Source: Phenylobacterium aquaticum (GTDB lineage Bacteria > Pseudomonadota > Alphaproteobacteria > Caulobacterales > Caulobacteraceae). From it: DNA of 64,000 bases. The notes beneath the pieces were generated by a model, which saw nothing but the letters and a program-made list of their open reading frames with translations, was not told where the DNA came from and did not search any database. A program made the translations under genes and the position numbers. The stretch is from the NCBI RefSeq assembly GCF_022695515.1, contig NZ_JALDPT010000009.1, positions 62,001 to 126,000 of the forward strand. The letters are read 5' to 3'. This document shows positions 41,780 to 50,104 of the stretch, piece after piece. The number at the start of each line of letters is the position of its first letter. Within the stretch, counting starts at the first letter, position 1.

Positions 41780-42691
41780 CTAGACCGCCGCGGCGACCAC
41801 CCGGGCGACATCGGCGAGGATGGCGTTGCGCGCGTCGTTGGACGCCGGCCCGCCGGTCAGGAAGGCCGCGACCAGCAGGGGCCGTCGCCCCGGCGGGGTG
41901 ATCACCGCGACATCGTTGGTCGTGGCGCGGTCGCCCGATCCGGTCTTGTCCCCGACCTGCCAGCCCGCGGGCAGGCCGGCGCGCAGCCGCGCATCGCCCG
42001 TGGTGTTGGCCGTCAGCCAGGCGTTCAGCCGGGTGCGGGACGCCGGCGACAGGGCCTGGCCCTGGGTCAGGCGGTTGAGCAGATAGACCATGGCGTCGGG
42101 GCTGGTGGTGTCGCGGGCGTCGCCGGGAATCGCCGAGTTCAGCGCGGTCTCCCAGCGGTCCAGGCGGGTGACCTTGTCGCCCTGGCCCCGCAGCCAGGCG
42201 GTCAGGCCCGCGGGGCCGCCCACGGTCTTGAGCAGCAGATTGGCGGCGGCGTTGTCGCTGAGGGTAATGGCCGCCTCGCACAGGGCGGCGATGGTCAGGC
42301 CCGGCAGGCCGACATGGCCCTCGGTTCCCGGCGAATGGGGCTGCAGGTCGGTGCGCTCGAAGACGATCCGTCGCCCTAGATCCTCTTGGCCTTTGTCGAC
42401 GCGGGCCAGGACGCAGGCCGCCAGGGTCCACTTGAAGACGCTGCACATGGGGAAGCGCTCGTCGCCGCGAAAGCTGTAGCGGCGCCCCGTTTCCAGATCC
42501 AGCACGGCCACGCCCAGGCGGCCGGTCGAGCGGGACTCGAGCTGGGCCAACAGGCGGGTCGGATCCGTTAAGGTTTTTGGGGTCGCCGACTGGGCGCGGG
42601 CCAGCCACTCCAGCCCCTGGCGACCGCCGCCGGCCGCCAGACCGACCCCGGTCAGGGCCAAGCCCATCATCAGATTGCGCCGCCCGACCAT
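41780..42691 (-). CDS. bla: Class A beta-lactamase
   Basis: A 303-residue serine beta-lactamase with an export signal (MVGRRNLMMGLALTGVGLAA, twin-arginine-like). All class A motifs are present: CSVFKW with the catalytic Ser and Lys (SxxK), LSDNAA (SDN loop), RWETALNSAIPGD (the ExxLN omega loop with the general-base Glu) and VGDKTGSGDRATTND (KTG). It should hydrolyse penicillins or cephalosporins in the periplasm; the exact spectrum cannot be read from sequence. It is divergent from an AmpR-like regulator, the arrangement of inducible chromosomal beta-lactamases. Confidence 0.92.
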   Translation of the reverse strand: MVGRRNLMMGLALTGVGLAAGGGRQGLEWLARAQSATPKTLTDPTRLLAQLESRSTGRLGVAVLDLETGRRYSFRGDERFPMCSVFKWTLAACVLARVDKGQEDLGRRIVFERTDLQPHSPGTEGHVGLPGLTIAALCEAAITLSDNAAANLLLKTVGGPAGLTAWLRGQGDKVTRLDRWETALNSAIPGDARDTTSPDAMVYLLNRLTQGQALSPASRTRLNAWLTANTTGDARLRAGLPAGWQVGDKTGSGDRATTNDVAVITPPGRRPLLVAAFLTGGPASNDARNAILADVARVVAAAV

Positions 42692-42793
42692 GACATTCTC
42701 CGCTCCAGACGCCGGCGATCCTGGCCGGGGCGCCGCCTGCGCGCAAACGATGATAGATCAGGCGAGTCCCTAGGAAAATTTGGGTCTGAAGCC

Positions 42794-43668
42794 ATGTCCC
42801 GCGTCCACCTGCCGCTCAATGCCCTGCGCGCCTTCGAGGCCTCGGCCCGGCATCTGAGCTTCACCCGCGCCGGGCTGGAGCTGTCGGTCACCCAGGCGGC
42901 GGTGAGCCACCAGGTGAAGGGGCTGGAGCAGAGGCTGGGGGCGACCCTGTTCCGCCGGCTGCCCGGGGCCTGGCCCTGACCGACGAGGGCCAGGCCCTGC
43001 TGCCCAGCCTGCGCGAGGCGTTCGGACGGCTGGAACAGGCGATCGAGCGGTTCGAGGGCGGCCAGGTGCGCGAGGTCTTGTCCGTGGGGGCGCTGGGCAC
43101 CTTCGCGGTGGGCTGGCTCTTGCCGCGGCTGGAGCGGTTCCGGGCCGACAGCCCCTTTGTCGACCTGCGGCTGTCGACCCACAACAATCGCGTCGACCTG
43201 GCCGGCGAGGGGCTGGACTGCGCCATCCGCTTCGGCGACGGGGCCTGGCACGGGACCGAGGCGGCCCGGCTGTTCGACGCGCCCCTGGGGGTCCTGTGCG
43301 CCCCGGCCATGGCCGAGCGCCTGGCCCGGCCGACGGACCTGGGCCGCGAGACCCTGCTCAGATCCTATCGCGCCGACGACTGGCCCAACTGGTTCGCCGC
43401 CGCCGGCGAGGCCTGCCCGACCCTCAAGGGTCCGGTGTTCGATTCCTCCTGGCTGATGGCCGAGGCCGCGGAACAGGGCGTGGGCGCGGCCCTGGTTCCC
43501 GTCGCCATGTTCCAGCGGGCGCTGGCCGGCGGGCGGCTGGTCCAGCCGTTCGCCACCGAGGTCGCCACGGGCGCCTATTGGCTGACCTGGCTGAAATCGC
43601 GGGCGCCCAGCCCCGGCCTGACCGCCTTCCTGGCTTGGCTGCAGGCGCAGGCCCGCCCGCAGGAATAG
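42794..43668 (+). pseudogene. AmpR-like LysR-family regulator, single-base frameshift
   Basis: The first frame gives LPLNALRAFEASARHLSFTR and VTQAAVSHQVKGLEQRLGAT, the AmpR-type helix-turn-helix. It stops at 42979. The effector domain continues in another frame (REVLSVGALGTFAVGWLLPR to the end at 43668), including LRLSTHNNRVDLAGEGLDCA, characteristic of AmpR/GcvA relatives. One added base in the CCCGGGG run near 42965 gives RLPRGLALTDEGQ across the junction and a 291-residue protein of normal length. AmpR proteins sense muropeptides and activate the divergent beta-lactamase gene, here 102 bases away. A LysR-type T-N11-A site may lie around 42769-42785. Confidence 0.87.
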
Positions 43669-43748
43669 GCGCGCCGGGGCTCGGCAAGCCGCCCGCCCCG
43701 CCCTATGTCTTAGGCGACGGCCAGTCCGGCCGCCTACGGAGCAGTCCC

Positions 43749-44228
43749 TTGAGCGTCGCCTTCACCAAGGAAGAGGACAGCGAGGCCCAGGCCGCGAACC
43801 TGCCCGACCGGCCGATCTCCGCGCATCCCAACCTGGTCACGGCCAAGGGTCTGGCCGAGCTGGACGCCGCGCTCGCCGAGGCGCGGGCGGCCTATGCCGC
43901 GGCCCAGGCCGAGGGCGGGATCAGCGCCGACCGCACCGCCATGGCCCGCGCCACCCGCGACCTGCGCTACTATTCCGCCCGCCGCGCCAGCGCCCAGCTG
44001 ATGGAAACCTCGGCCGCCCCGGACAAGGTGGTGTTCGGCGGGACCGTCACCTTTGAGCGCGAGGACGGGCGGGTCTCGACCTATCGCATCGTCGGCGAGG
44101 ACGAGGCCGATCCGGCCAAGGGGGCGGTCTCCTATGTCTCCCCGCTCGCCCGCGCCCTGCTGGGCAAGAGCGTCGGCGACACCGCGACCCTGGCCGGCCA
44201 GGAGGTCGAGGTCACCGCCCTGGCGTGA
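43749..44228 (+). CDS. GreA/GreB-family transcription elongation factor-like protein
   Basis: A 159-residue protein with the two Gre parts. An N-terminal coiled coil (LVTAKGLAELDAALAEARAA to RRASAQLMETS) carries acidic tip residues, and a C-terminal FKBP-like domain reads VVFGGTVTFEREDGRVSTYR and SPLARALLGKSVGDTATL. Such factors enter the RNA polymerase secondary channel and stimulate cleavage of backtracked RNA. It is shorter and more divergent than housekeeping GreA, so it may be an accessory paralogue. The start appears to be TTG 43749, following GGAGCAG. Confidence 0.85.
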   Translation: MSVAFTKEEDSEAQAANLPDRPISAHPNLVTAKGLAELDAALAEARAAYAAAQAEGGISADRTAMARATRDLRYYSARRASAQLMETSAAPDKVVFGGTVTFEREDGRVSTYRIVGEDEADPAKGAVSYVSPLARALLGKSVGDTATLAGQEVEVTALA

Positions 44229-44309
44229 TCCGACCTGCGGTCAAGGCTGGAACGGCTGGCGGGGCTCGCCGGTTAGGGGTGGCAGTCCAGTCACCGCAGG
44301 AGCCTCCCC

Positions 44310-44804
44310 ATGAGCACCGACACCCGAGATCTCGCCGCCGTCGAACGCCGGCTCTGGTCCGAACTTGAGGACCACCAGACCGGGATGCTGGGGATCGACG
44401 GCAGCCCCCGCCAGACCCAGCCCATGACCGCGTTCCTGGAACGCGACGTCAATCAGATCTGGTTCTTCACCCGGTCCGACACCGAACTGTCGAAGATGAT
44501 CGGCGAGGGCCGCCGCGCCAATTTCATCGTCCAGACCAAGGCGCTGCAGGCGGTGATCACCGGCGACCTGACCCTGCAATTCGATCCGGACCGGATCGAC
44601 CGCTATTGGAACGCCGTGGTCGCCGCCTGGTATCCGCAAGGCCGGCAGGATCCGAGCCTGACCATGCTGTGCCTGAGCTGCGACGAGGCGCAGGTCTGGC
44701 TGTCCGAGGCCGGCCCCGTGCGGTTCGTCTGGGAGATCGCCAAGGCCAACGCCACCCACCAGCCGCCGGAGCTCGGCGGCCGGGCGAGCCTCAACTTCCA
44801 CTAG
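44310..44804 (+). CDS. Pyridoxamine 5'-phosphate oxidase-like (general stress) flavoprotein
   Basis: A 164-residue split-barrel FMN-binding fold protein. VERRLWSELEDHQTGMLGID opens the barrel, PMTAFLERDVNQIWFFTRSD is the flavin-binding strand pair, and AAWYPQGRQDPSLTMLCLSC resembles the general stress protein 26 group rather than PdxH. It lacks the PdxH active-site set, so the call is stress-type flavin or haem-binding protein. GGAG lies 7-10 bases before ATG 44310. It shares a CTAG stop overlap with the convergent histidine kinase gene. Confidence 0.85.
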   Translation: MSTDTRDLAAVERRLWSELEDHQTGMLGIDGSPRQTQPMTAFLERDVNQIWFFTRSDTELSKMIGEGRRANFIVQTKALQAVITGDLTLQFDPDRIDRYWNAVVAAWYPQGRQDPSLTMLCLSCDEAQVWLSEAGPVRFVWEIAKANATHQPPELGGRASLNFH

Positions 44805-45418
44805 TTCGGCAGGCCGGCGAAGGTCAGCCGGGCGGTCACGCCCCCCTGGGTGGCGAGATCGAACTCGCCACGAACCTGGGTCGCCAGGCTGCGGACGATC
44901 CACAGGCCGAAGCGATCGGCGTTGGCCGGCGCGGCGGGGTCGAACCCGACCCCGTCGTCGGCCACCACCAGTTCGGTGCGGCCGTCGGGGCGCGGGCCCA
45001 AGCCAACCTCGATCCGGCCGGGACCGCCGTTGGGATAGCCGTGGGCGAGCGCATTGCCGATCAGCTCCTGGGCGATCAGGGCCAGGGTCGAGGCCATGGA
45101 GTCCGGGACGATCACCTGGCCGGCCAGCACCTCGATCTGGGCCGCGTGTGCGCCATGACGCCGACGCCAGACCGGGGTCATCTCGTTGAGATAGCCGCCC
45201 AGATCGACGCCGCCGCCGGTGCGATGCCGCTCCAGCGCGCCGAGCGAGCCGATCGCGTCGGCGACCCACAGCAGCTGGCGGGCGGCCTCAGGATTGCCGG
45301 CCCTCTGGCTGCGCATCCGCGCCAGGGCGCCGAGCAACTGGAAGATGTTGGCGGTGCGATGGCGCAGCTCCGAGGTCGGATCACCCCCTCTGCCGCCCCG
45401 GTCGTCGCTCATCGCCAT
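44801..45418 (-). CDS. Small cytoplasmic sensor histidine kinase (HisKA_2/HWE-like)
   Basis: A 205-residue kinase core without sensor or membrane segment. SELRHRTANIFQLLGALARM is the HisKA_2-type phosphoacceptor helix with the phosphorylated His. The ATPase domain has the N box AQELIGNALAHGYPNGG, the G1 box VVADDGVGFDP and FGLWIVRSLATQVRGEF. The group is common in alphaproteobacteria as part of general stress or light signalling. With no input domain or adjacent response regulator, its signal must come from a partner protein. Two adjacent in-frame ATG codons (45418, 45412) could serve as start. Confidence 0.85.
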   Translation of the reverse strand: MAMSDDRGGRGGDPTSELRHRTANIFQLLGALARMRSQRAGNPEAARQLLWVADAIGSLGALERHRTGGGVDLGGYLNEMTPVWRRRHGAHAAQIEVLAGQVIVPDSMASTLALIAQELIGNALAHGYPNGGPGRIEVGLGPRPDGRTELVVADDGVGFDPAAPANADRFGLWIVRSLATQVRGEFDLATQGGVTARLTFAGLPN

Positions 45419-45560
45419 AACCCCCTCGGTTCCGACCTGGCCGCGGCCTCGCCGCCTGCGCAAATCGGGAACGTGGTTATCGTCCCCATCCCCTATCCGC
45501 AACAACCAAGCCCCTGGTTGATCCAAGTCAACGGCGCCACCTGAGCTGGGGCGGCGCCGC

Positions 45561-46022
45561 CTAGAGCGGCAAGGCTGTGGTGAACTTGATCTGCTCCATG
45601 GCGAAGGAGGAGGAGACGTCGCCCAGGGGGGCCGTGGCGATCAGGCGCTTGTAGAAGCGGTCATAGGCGGCGATGTCGCGGACGATGACCTTGAGCAGAT
45701 AGTCGGTCTCGCCACTCATCCGGTAGAACTCCACCACCTCCGGCAGGCTGGCGGCGCCGCGGGCGAAGGCGTTCAGCCACTCCTCATCATGCCGCGCCGC
45801 CCGGACGGCGACGAACACCACCAGGCCGAGGTCGAGCTTGTCGCGGTCCAGGAGGGCGACCCGGCGCTCGATCACCCCCTCGTCGGTCAGGCGCTTGACC
45901 CGCTTCCAGCAGGGTGTCTGGGACAGGCCGACCCGCTCGGCCAAGTCGGCGATGGAGATCGTAGCGTCGGCCTGCAGCTCGCGCAGGATGCGGCGATCGA
46001 TGGGATCGAGACTATCGTTCAT
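45561..46022 (-). CDS. Lrp/AsnC-family transcriptional regulator
   Basis: A 153-residue regulator. DPIDRRILRELQADATISIA and DLAERVGLSQTPCWKRVKRL make the N-terminal helix-turn-helix with the classical PCWKRVKRL recognition helix. The C-terminal RAM domain, with MSGETDYLLKVIVRDIAAYD, forms the effector-binding octamer interface. Most members respond to amino acids and often control a neighbouring transporter or catabolic gene; the divergent gene here is a small DUF6356 protein. ATG 46022 is typical for the family. A 17-base palindrome lies 17 bases upstream. Confidence 0.92.
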   Translation of the reverse strand: MNDSLDPIDRRILRELQADATISIADLAERVGLSQTPCWKRVKRLTDEGVIERRVALLDRDKLDLGLVVFVAVRAARHDEEWLNAFARGAASLPEVVEFYRMSGETDYLLKVIVRDIAAYDRFYKRLIATAPLGDVSSSFAMEQIKFTTALPL

Positions 46023-46038
46023 GCGAACCGGCCATATG

Positions 46039-46055
46039 AGAGAATAATCTTCTCT
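46039..46055. promoter_or_regulatory. Lrp-type operator-like palindrome
   Basis: AGAGAA and TTCTCT surround the A/T-rich centre TAATC. The site lies 17 bases upstream of the Lrp-family gene and about 85 bases upstream of the divergent DUF6356 gene. Length and A/T centre fit known Lrp/AsnC half-site symmetry, which favours autoregulation. Confidence 0.65.
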
Positions 46056-46139
46056 ATTAAAGCGATCTGACGACAAAATCGATAATGTCGTTCTCGCGAT
46101 CCCGCCGCATCATCAGGTCCTCAGTCGCAGGGGACCGCC

Positions 46140-46382
46140 ATGATCGACGCCTTCACCCGTCATCCGCACGCCGTCGGCGAGACCTATGGCGAGCATCTGA
46201 GCGCCGCCTCCAGCTACGCCTGGCCGATGATCGCCGCCGGCTTCGCCTGCCTGATCCACGCCATCTTCCCCTTCGCCTTCGAGCGGACGGCGAGCGACTG
46301 CGTCCAGCGCCTCTATGGCCGCATGGCCGCTCGGGGCCGCGTGCCGGCCCATGGCCCGGCGCGGGACGCCGTGAACGCCTGA
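46140..46382 (+). CDS. DUF6356 family small protein
   Basis: An 80-residue protein. The N-terminal FTRHPHAVGETYGEHLSAAS is the family signature (H-P-x-x-V-G-E-x-Y-x-E-H). It is followed by a hydrophobic segment YAWPMIAAGFACLIHAIFPF that probably spans or touches the membrane, then a basic tail. Its function is unknown. GGGGA precedes ATG 46140 by 6 bases. It is divergent from the Lrp regulator and may be its target. Confidence 0.8.
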   Translation: MIDAFTRHPHAVGETYGEHLSAASSYAWPMIAAGFACLIHAIFPFAFERTASDCVQRLYGRMAARGRVPAHGPARDAVNA

Positions 46383-46470
46383 TCGTGAAACGCCGCCGGC
46401 CTTGACCAACGTCAAGGCGGCGAAGCCGTGATAGGGTGACACGTCATCGACCGCCGAGGAGGCCGGGCGC

Positions 46471-46713
46471 GTGAACCCTACCGACCCATCCGCCAAGACC
46501 GGCCCCTTGAGGGGCCTGGGCGAGCTTGCCGCCCTGATGGGCGCCGGGCTCAAGGCCCTGACCCGTTTCTGGCCACGCCGCCGTGCCCGCGACGACATCC
46601 ATGCGCCCGCCGCGTCGGTCGAGGTCCCCGGCGATCCCGGCCCCGTGCTGGAGACGCTGGAGAAGCTCGGCGAGAAGACCGCCCCCATCTCGCCCTATCC
46701 CGTCAACGACTGA
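46471..46713 (+). CDS. Small hypothetical protein
   Basis: An 80-residue protein with no recognised domain. A glycine/leucine-rich N-terminal region (GLGELAALMGAGLKALTRFW) is followed by a basic patch (PRRRARDD) and an acidic C-terminal half. It starts at GTG 46471 preceded by GAGGAGG, a strong ribosome binding site, which is the main evidence for coding. It lies 47 bases upstream of the Pat gene and could be cotranscribed with it. Confidence 0.55.
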   Translation: MNPTDPSAKTGPLRGLGELAALMGAGLKALTRFWPRRRARDDIHAPAASVEVPGDPGPVLETLEKLGEKTAPISPYPVND

Positions 46714-46759
46714 GCCCAGCCGTCACGATCCTGCGTATCAGAGGGCGTAGTCCTTCCCC

Positions 46760-49420
46760 ATGACCACCCGTAATCTCGACGCCCTGTTCGAACCGCGCGC
46801 CATCGCCCTGATCGGGGCGAGCAACCGGCCAGGCTCGGTGGGCTCGGTGCTGGCCCGCAACCTGCTGGAAAGCGGGTTCGCGGGGCCGGTCCTGCCGGTC
46901 AATCCGCACGAGGGCGCGATCCGCTCGGCCATGGCCTATGCCAGCGTCGCCGACCTGCCCGTCGCCCCGGACCTGGCGGTGATCGCCACGCCCGCGCCGA
47001 CCATTCCCGGCCTGATCGCCGAGCTGGGCCAGCGCGGCTGCCGGGCCGCGGTGGTGATCTCCACCGGCTTCGGCGCCGACGCGGGCGAGGACGGGCCGCG
47101 GCTGAAGACCGAGATGCTGCAGGCGGCACGACCGCACCTGTTGCGGATCATCGGCCCCAACTGCCTGGGCTTCATCTCGCCGGCCCACGGGATCAACGCC
47201 AGCTTCGCCCACCTGACCCCGGCCGCGGGCCGGATCGCCCTGGTCGCCCAGTCGGGCGCTGTGGCCGCCGCGGCCATCGACTGGGCCCACGCCCAGGGGA
47301 TCGGCTTCTCGCACATCGTCACGATCGGCGACGCCGCCGATGTCGATTTCGGGGACCTGCTGGACTATCTGGCGCTCGACGCCGCCACCCAGGCGATCCT
47401 GCTCTATGTCGAGAGCATCCGCGACGCGCGGAAATTCATGACCGCCGCCCGGATCGCCTCGCGAAACAAGCCCGTGGTGGTCGTCAAGACGGGGCGCAGC
47501 GCGGCCGGCGCCAAGGCGGCCTTCTCACATACCGGGGCGCTCGCCGGATCGGACGCGGTCTATGACGCCGCCTTCCGCCGGGCGGGCCTGCTGCGGGTCG
47601 GCGAGCTGCGCGAACTGTTCGAGGCGGTCCAGACCCTGGGCGCCGGCCTGACCGCCCGCGGCGACCGGCTGGCCATACTGACCAATGGCGGCGGCGCCGG
47701 GGTGATGGCGACCGACGCCCTGGAGGCCCGGGGCGGACGGCTGGCCCAGCTGTCGCCGGGAACGGTCGCGGCCCTGAACGCCGTGGCGCCGGCCAATTGG
47801 AGCCACGGGAACCCCGCCGACATCCTCGGCGACGCCAAGCCGGCGCTCTATGGCAAGGCGATGGAGGCCCTGCTGGCCGAGCCAGAGGCTGACGCGATCC
47901 TGGTGATGAACTGCCCCACCGCCGTCGCCTCCTCCACCGAGGCGGCGCAAGCCGTGGTCGAGGCGGTGGTGAAGGCGAGGTCCGGCAAGCCGGTTCTGAC
48001 CGCCTGGCTCGGCCAGACCGCGGTGGAGCCCGGGCGCCGGGTGCTGGCCGCCGCCGGCCTGCCGGTGCAGGAGACGCCGGACGAGGCGGTGCGCGCCTTC
48101 ATGCACCTGGTCGAGCATCGCCGCGGTCAGGAACTGCTGCTGCGCGTGCCCGCGGTCGGCGATCTCGCCCCGCCCGCGCCGGAGCTGGCGCGCCAGGTGC
48201 TGGACACCGCACGGGCCGAAGGCCGCCGCGACCTTACTGACCCCGAGGCCCGTCAGGTTCTCGCCGCCTATGGGGTGCCGGTGGTGGAGAGCCGCAAGGC
48301 GGCGACCGCGCTGGAGGCCGGACAGGCGGCCGAGGCGCTCGGCGGACCGGTCGCCCTCAAGATCCTGTCCAAGGACATCAGCCACAAGAGCGATTCCGGC
48401 GGGGTGATGCTGAACCTTGAGGGCGCCGCGGCCGTCGAGCTGGCCGCGGGCCAGATGCTGGAGCGGGTGCGCAAGGCCGTGCCCGAGGCCCGCATCGACG
48501 GCTTCGTCCTGCAGCCCATGATCCGCCGGCCCAAGGCCCAGGAGCTGCTGGCCGGCATCGCCCAGGATCCGACCTTCGGGCCGGTGATCCTGTTCGGCCA
48601 GGGCGGGATCGGGGTCGAGATCCTGGCCGACCGCACGGTGGGTCTGCCGCCGCTGGACGACGTGCTGGCCCGCGACATGATCTCCCGCACCCGGGTCGCC
48701 AAGCTGCTGGCCGGCTATCGGGACCGCCCGCCGGCCGATCTCGCGGCCGTGGCCGAGGTGCTGATCCGCCTGGCCCGGCTGGCCGTCGAGCTGCCGCAGA
48801 TCGCCGAGCTGGACATCAATCCCCTGCTGGCCGACGACGCCGGCGTGCTCGCGCTCGACGCCCGCATCCGCCTGGCCGCGCCCGAGGCGGTTCCGGCGCG
48901 GACGGCGATCGGCCCCTATCCCCAGGGCCTGACCCGCGACCTGACCTTGGACGGCGAGACCCTGACCGTCCGGCCCATCCGGCCGCAGGACGCACCCCGG
49001 CTGATCGAGATGGTCGACCGCTCCAGCGCCGAGGACGTGCGCCTTCGCTTCCGCTCGGGCTTCCAGCACCTGCCGCAGAGCTGGGCCGCCCGGCTGTCGC
49101 AGATCGACTATGATCGCGAGATGGCCCTGGTCGCCGAGACCGCCCAGGGCGAGGTGGTCGGGGTGGGCCGCATCGCCGGCGACCCGGAGGGCGAGACGGC
49201 CGAGTTCGCCCTGATGGTGCGCACCGATCACCATCATCACGGCCTGGGCCGTGAGCTGCTCGCCGCCCTGATCACCCACGCCCGCGCCAAGGGGCTGAAG
49301 CGGCTTTGGGGCGATGTCGCCCGCGACAATCCGAAGATGCTGCAGCTGGCCGACACCCTGGGCTTCATCCGCCACACCGCCGAGGACCCGGCGCGGGTGA
49401 AGGTGGAAAAGGCCCTCTAG
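46760..49420 (+). CDS. Pat-type protein: NDP-forming acyl-CoA synthetase domains fused to GNAT acetyltransferase
   Basis: An 886-residue fusion. Residues 5-130 are a CoA-binding Rossmann domain (AIALIGASNRPGSVGSVLAR), 145-290 a succinyl-CoA ligase-like domain (ALVAQSGAVAAAAIDWAHAQ), about 485-700 an ATP-grasp domain (VALKILSKDISHKSDSGGVM), and 715-886 a GNAT domain with the acetyl-CoA loop HHHGLGRELLAAL. This is the layout of bacterial protein lysine acetyltransferase Pat, which acetylates and switches off acetyl-CoA synthetase. In many Pat proteins the synthetase half is inactive; here the histidine equivalent to the phosphorylated His is present (His257, in AFSHTGALAGSD), so activity of both halves is possible. 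Confidence 0.9.
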   Translation: MTTRNLDALFEPRAIALIGASNRPGSVGSVLARNLLESGFAGPVLPVNPHEGAIRSAMAYASVADLPVAPDLAVIATPAPTIPGLIAELGQRGCRAAVVISTGFGADAGEDGPRLKTEMLQAARPHLLRIIGPNCLGFISPAHGINASFAHLTPAAGRIALVAQSGAVAAAAIDWAHAQGIGFSHIVTIGDAADVDFGDLLDYLALDAATQAILLYVESIRDARKFMTAARIASRNKPVVVVKTGRSAAGAKAAFSHTGALAGSDAVYDAAFRRAGLLRVGELRELFEAVQTLGAGLTARGDRLAILTNGGGAGVMATDALEARGGRLAQLSPGTVAALNAVAPANWSHGNPADILGDAKPALYGKAMEALLAEPEADAILVMNCPTAVASSTEAAQAVVEAVVKARSGKPVLTAWLGQTAVEPGRRVLAAAGLPVQETPDEAVRAFMHLVEHRRGQELLLRVPAVGDLAPPAPELARQVLDTARAEGRRDLTDPEARQVLAAYGVPVVESRKAATALEAGQAAEALGGPVALKILSKDISHKSDSGGVMLNLEGAAAVELAAGQMLERVRKAVPEARIDGFVLQPMIRRPKAQELLAGIAQDPTFGPVILFGQGGIGVEILADRTVGLPPLDDVLARDMISRTRVAKLLAGYRDRPPADLAAVAEVLIRLARLAVELPQIAELDINPLLADDAGVLALDARIRLAAPEAVPARTAIGPYPQGLTRDLTLDGETLTVRPIRPQDAPRLIEMVDRSSAEDVRLRFRSGFQHLPQSWAARLSQIDYDREMALVAETAQGEVVGVGRIAGDPEGETAEFALMVRTDHHHHGLGRELLAALITHARAKGLKRLWGDVARDNPKMLQLADTLGFIRHTAEDPARVKVEKAL

Positions 49421-49427
49421 GGGGCCG

Positions 49428-49814
49428 TTACCCCTTGGGCTCGATGAGGTCCCAGCGGTTGCCGTAAGGGTCCTCGAACACCGCGACGGTTCCGTAGGGC
49501 TCCGCGCGGGGCGGCTCCAGGAACCGTACACCGGCGGCGGTCATCCGGGCATGGTCGGCGGCGAAGTCGTCAGTCTCCAGGAAGAAGGCCACGCGGCCGC
49601 CGGTCTGGTCGCCGACCCGCGCGGCCTGGCGCTCGTCGGAGGCGCGGGCGAGCAGCAGCCCGGCGCCGGCCGGCGTGGTCACCACAACCCAGCGCTTGCC
49701 GCCCCCCATGTCCTCGTCGCGCGACAGGGCGAAGCCCACCGCGTCGACATAGAAGGCGATGGCCGCGTCATAGTCGGCGACCAGCAGGGTGGCGAGGGCG
49801 AAGCGCTGAATCAT
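49428..49814 (-). CDS. VOC-family (glyoxalase/bleomycin resistance-like) protein
   Basis: A 128-residue vicinal oxygen chelate fold protein. The two beta-alpha-beta modules start ALATLLVADYDAAIAFYVDA and RVAFFLETDDFAADHARMTA, and the end VAVFEDPYGNRWDLIEPKG is the classical VOC C-terminus with its metal-binding Glu. The specific reaction is not predictable: dioxygenase, glyoxalase and antibiotic-binding members all exist. The gene is convergent with the Pat-type gene, 7 bases apart. Confidence 0.9.
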   Translation of the reverse strand: MIQRFALATLLVADYDAAIAFYVDAVGFALSRDEDMGGGKRWVVVTTPAGAGLLLARASDERQAARVGDQTGGRVAFFLETDDFAADHARMTAAGVRFLEPPRAEPYGTVAVFEDPYGNRWDLIEPKG

Positions 49815-50060
49815 CCCGCCACCCTACCGGCTTGCGGTCCGCGGGTCGCGATCCTGCATCCGGGCGCGGGTCGACCTCGTAACCTCGCGGAAGGTTGCGC
49901 GTCCCACGACGTGATTTTGGAGCGACGGAATGGCGCCGGACCGGCGTGTAAATCCCTCTGGCAAGGCGCGTCCGTTGGCCGCAGACGAGCGCGCTTGGCC
50001 CGATCGGCAACTATAGATAGTGATTAACCCTGCTTTTCTTGCGGATTTGAGCCCCTGCTC

Positions 50061-50080
50061 GGCGCGGCCTGCGCCGCGCC
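50061..50080 (+). promoter_or_regulatory. GC-rich leader hairpin before the duplicated winged-helix gene
   Basis: GGCGCGGC and GCCGCGCC form a perfect 8-bp stem with the 4-base loop CTGC, about 25 bases before the GTG start at 50105. The surrounding gap (49815-50104, 290 bases) otherwise holds only an AT-rich stretch near 50010 (CAACTATAGATAGTGATTAA) that could contain a promoter. Confidence 0.5.
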
Positions 50081-50104
50081 TCGCCTCCATCGGAGTACTC
50101 ATTC

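Noticed and set aside
42692-42793. Defined AmpR binding site between bla and its regulator
   Set aside because: A T-N11-A like stretch (CCTAGGAAAATTTGGG) exists, but its symmetry is too weak to list as a separate feature.
47525-49531. Open frame of 668 codons on the minus strand
   Set aside because: Antisense to the Pat-type gene; composition is His/Gly/Gln/Arg-rich shadow coding with no domain.
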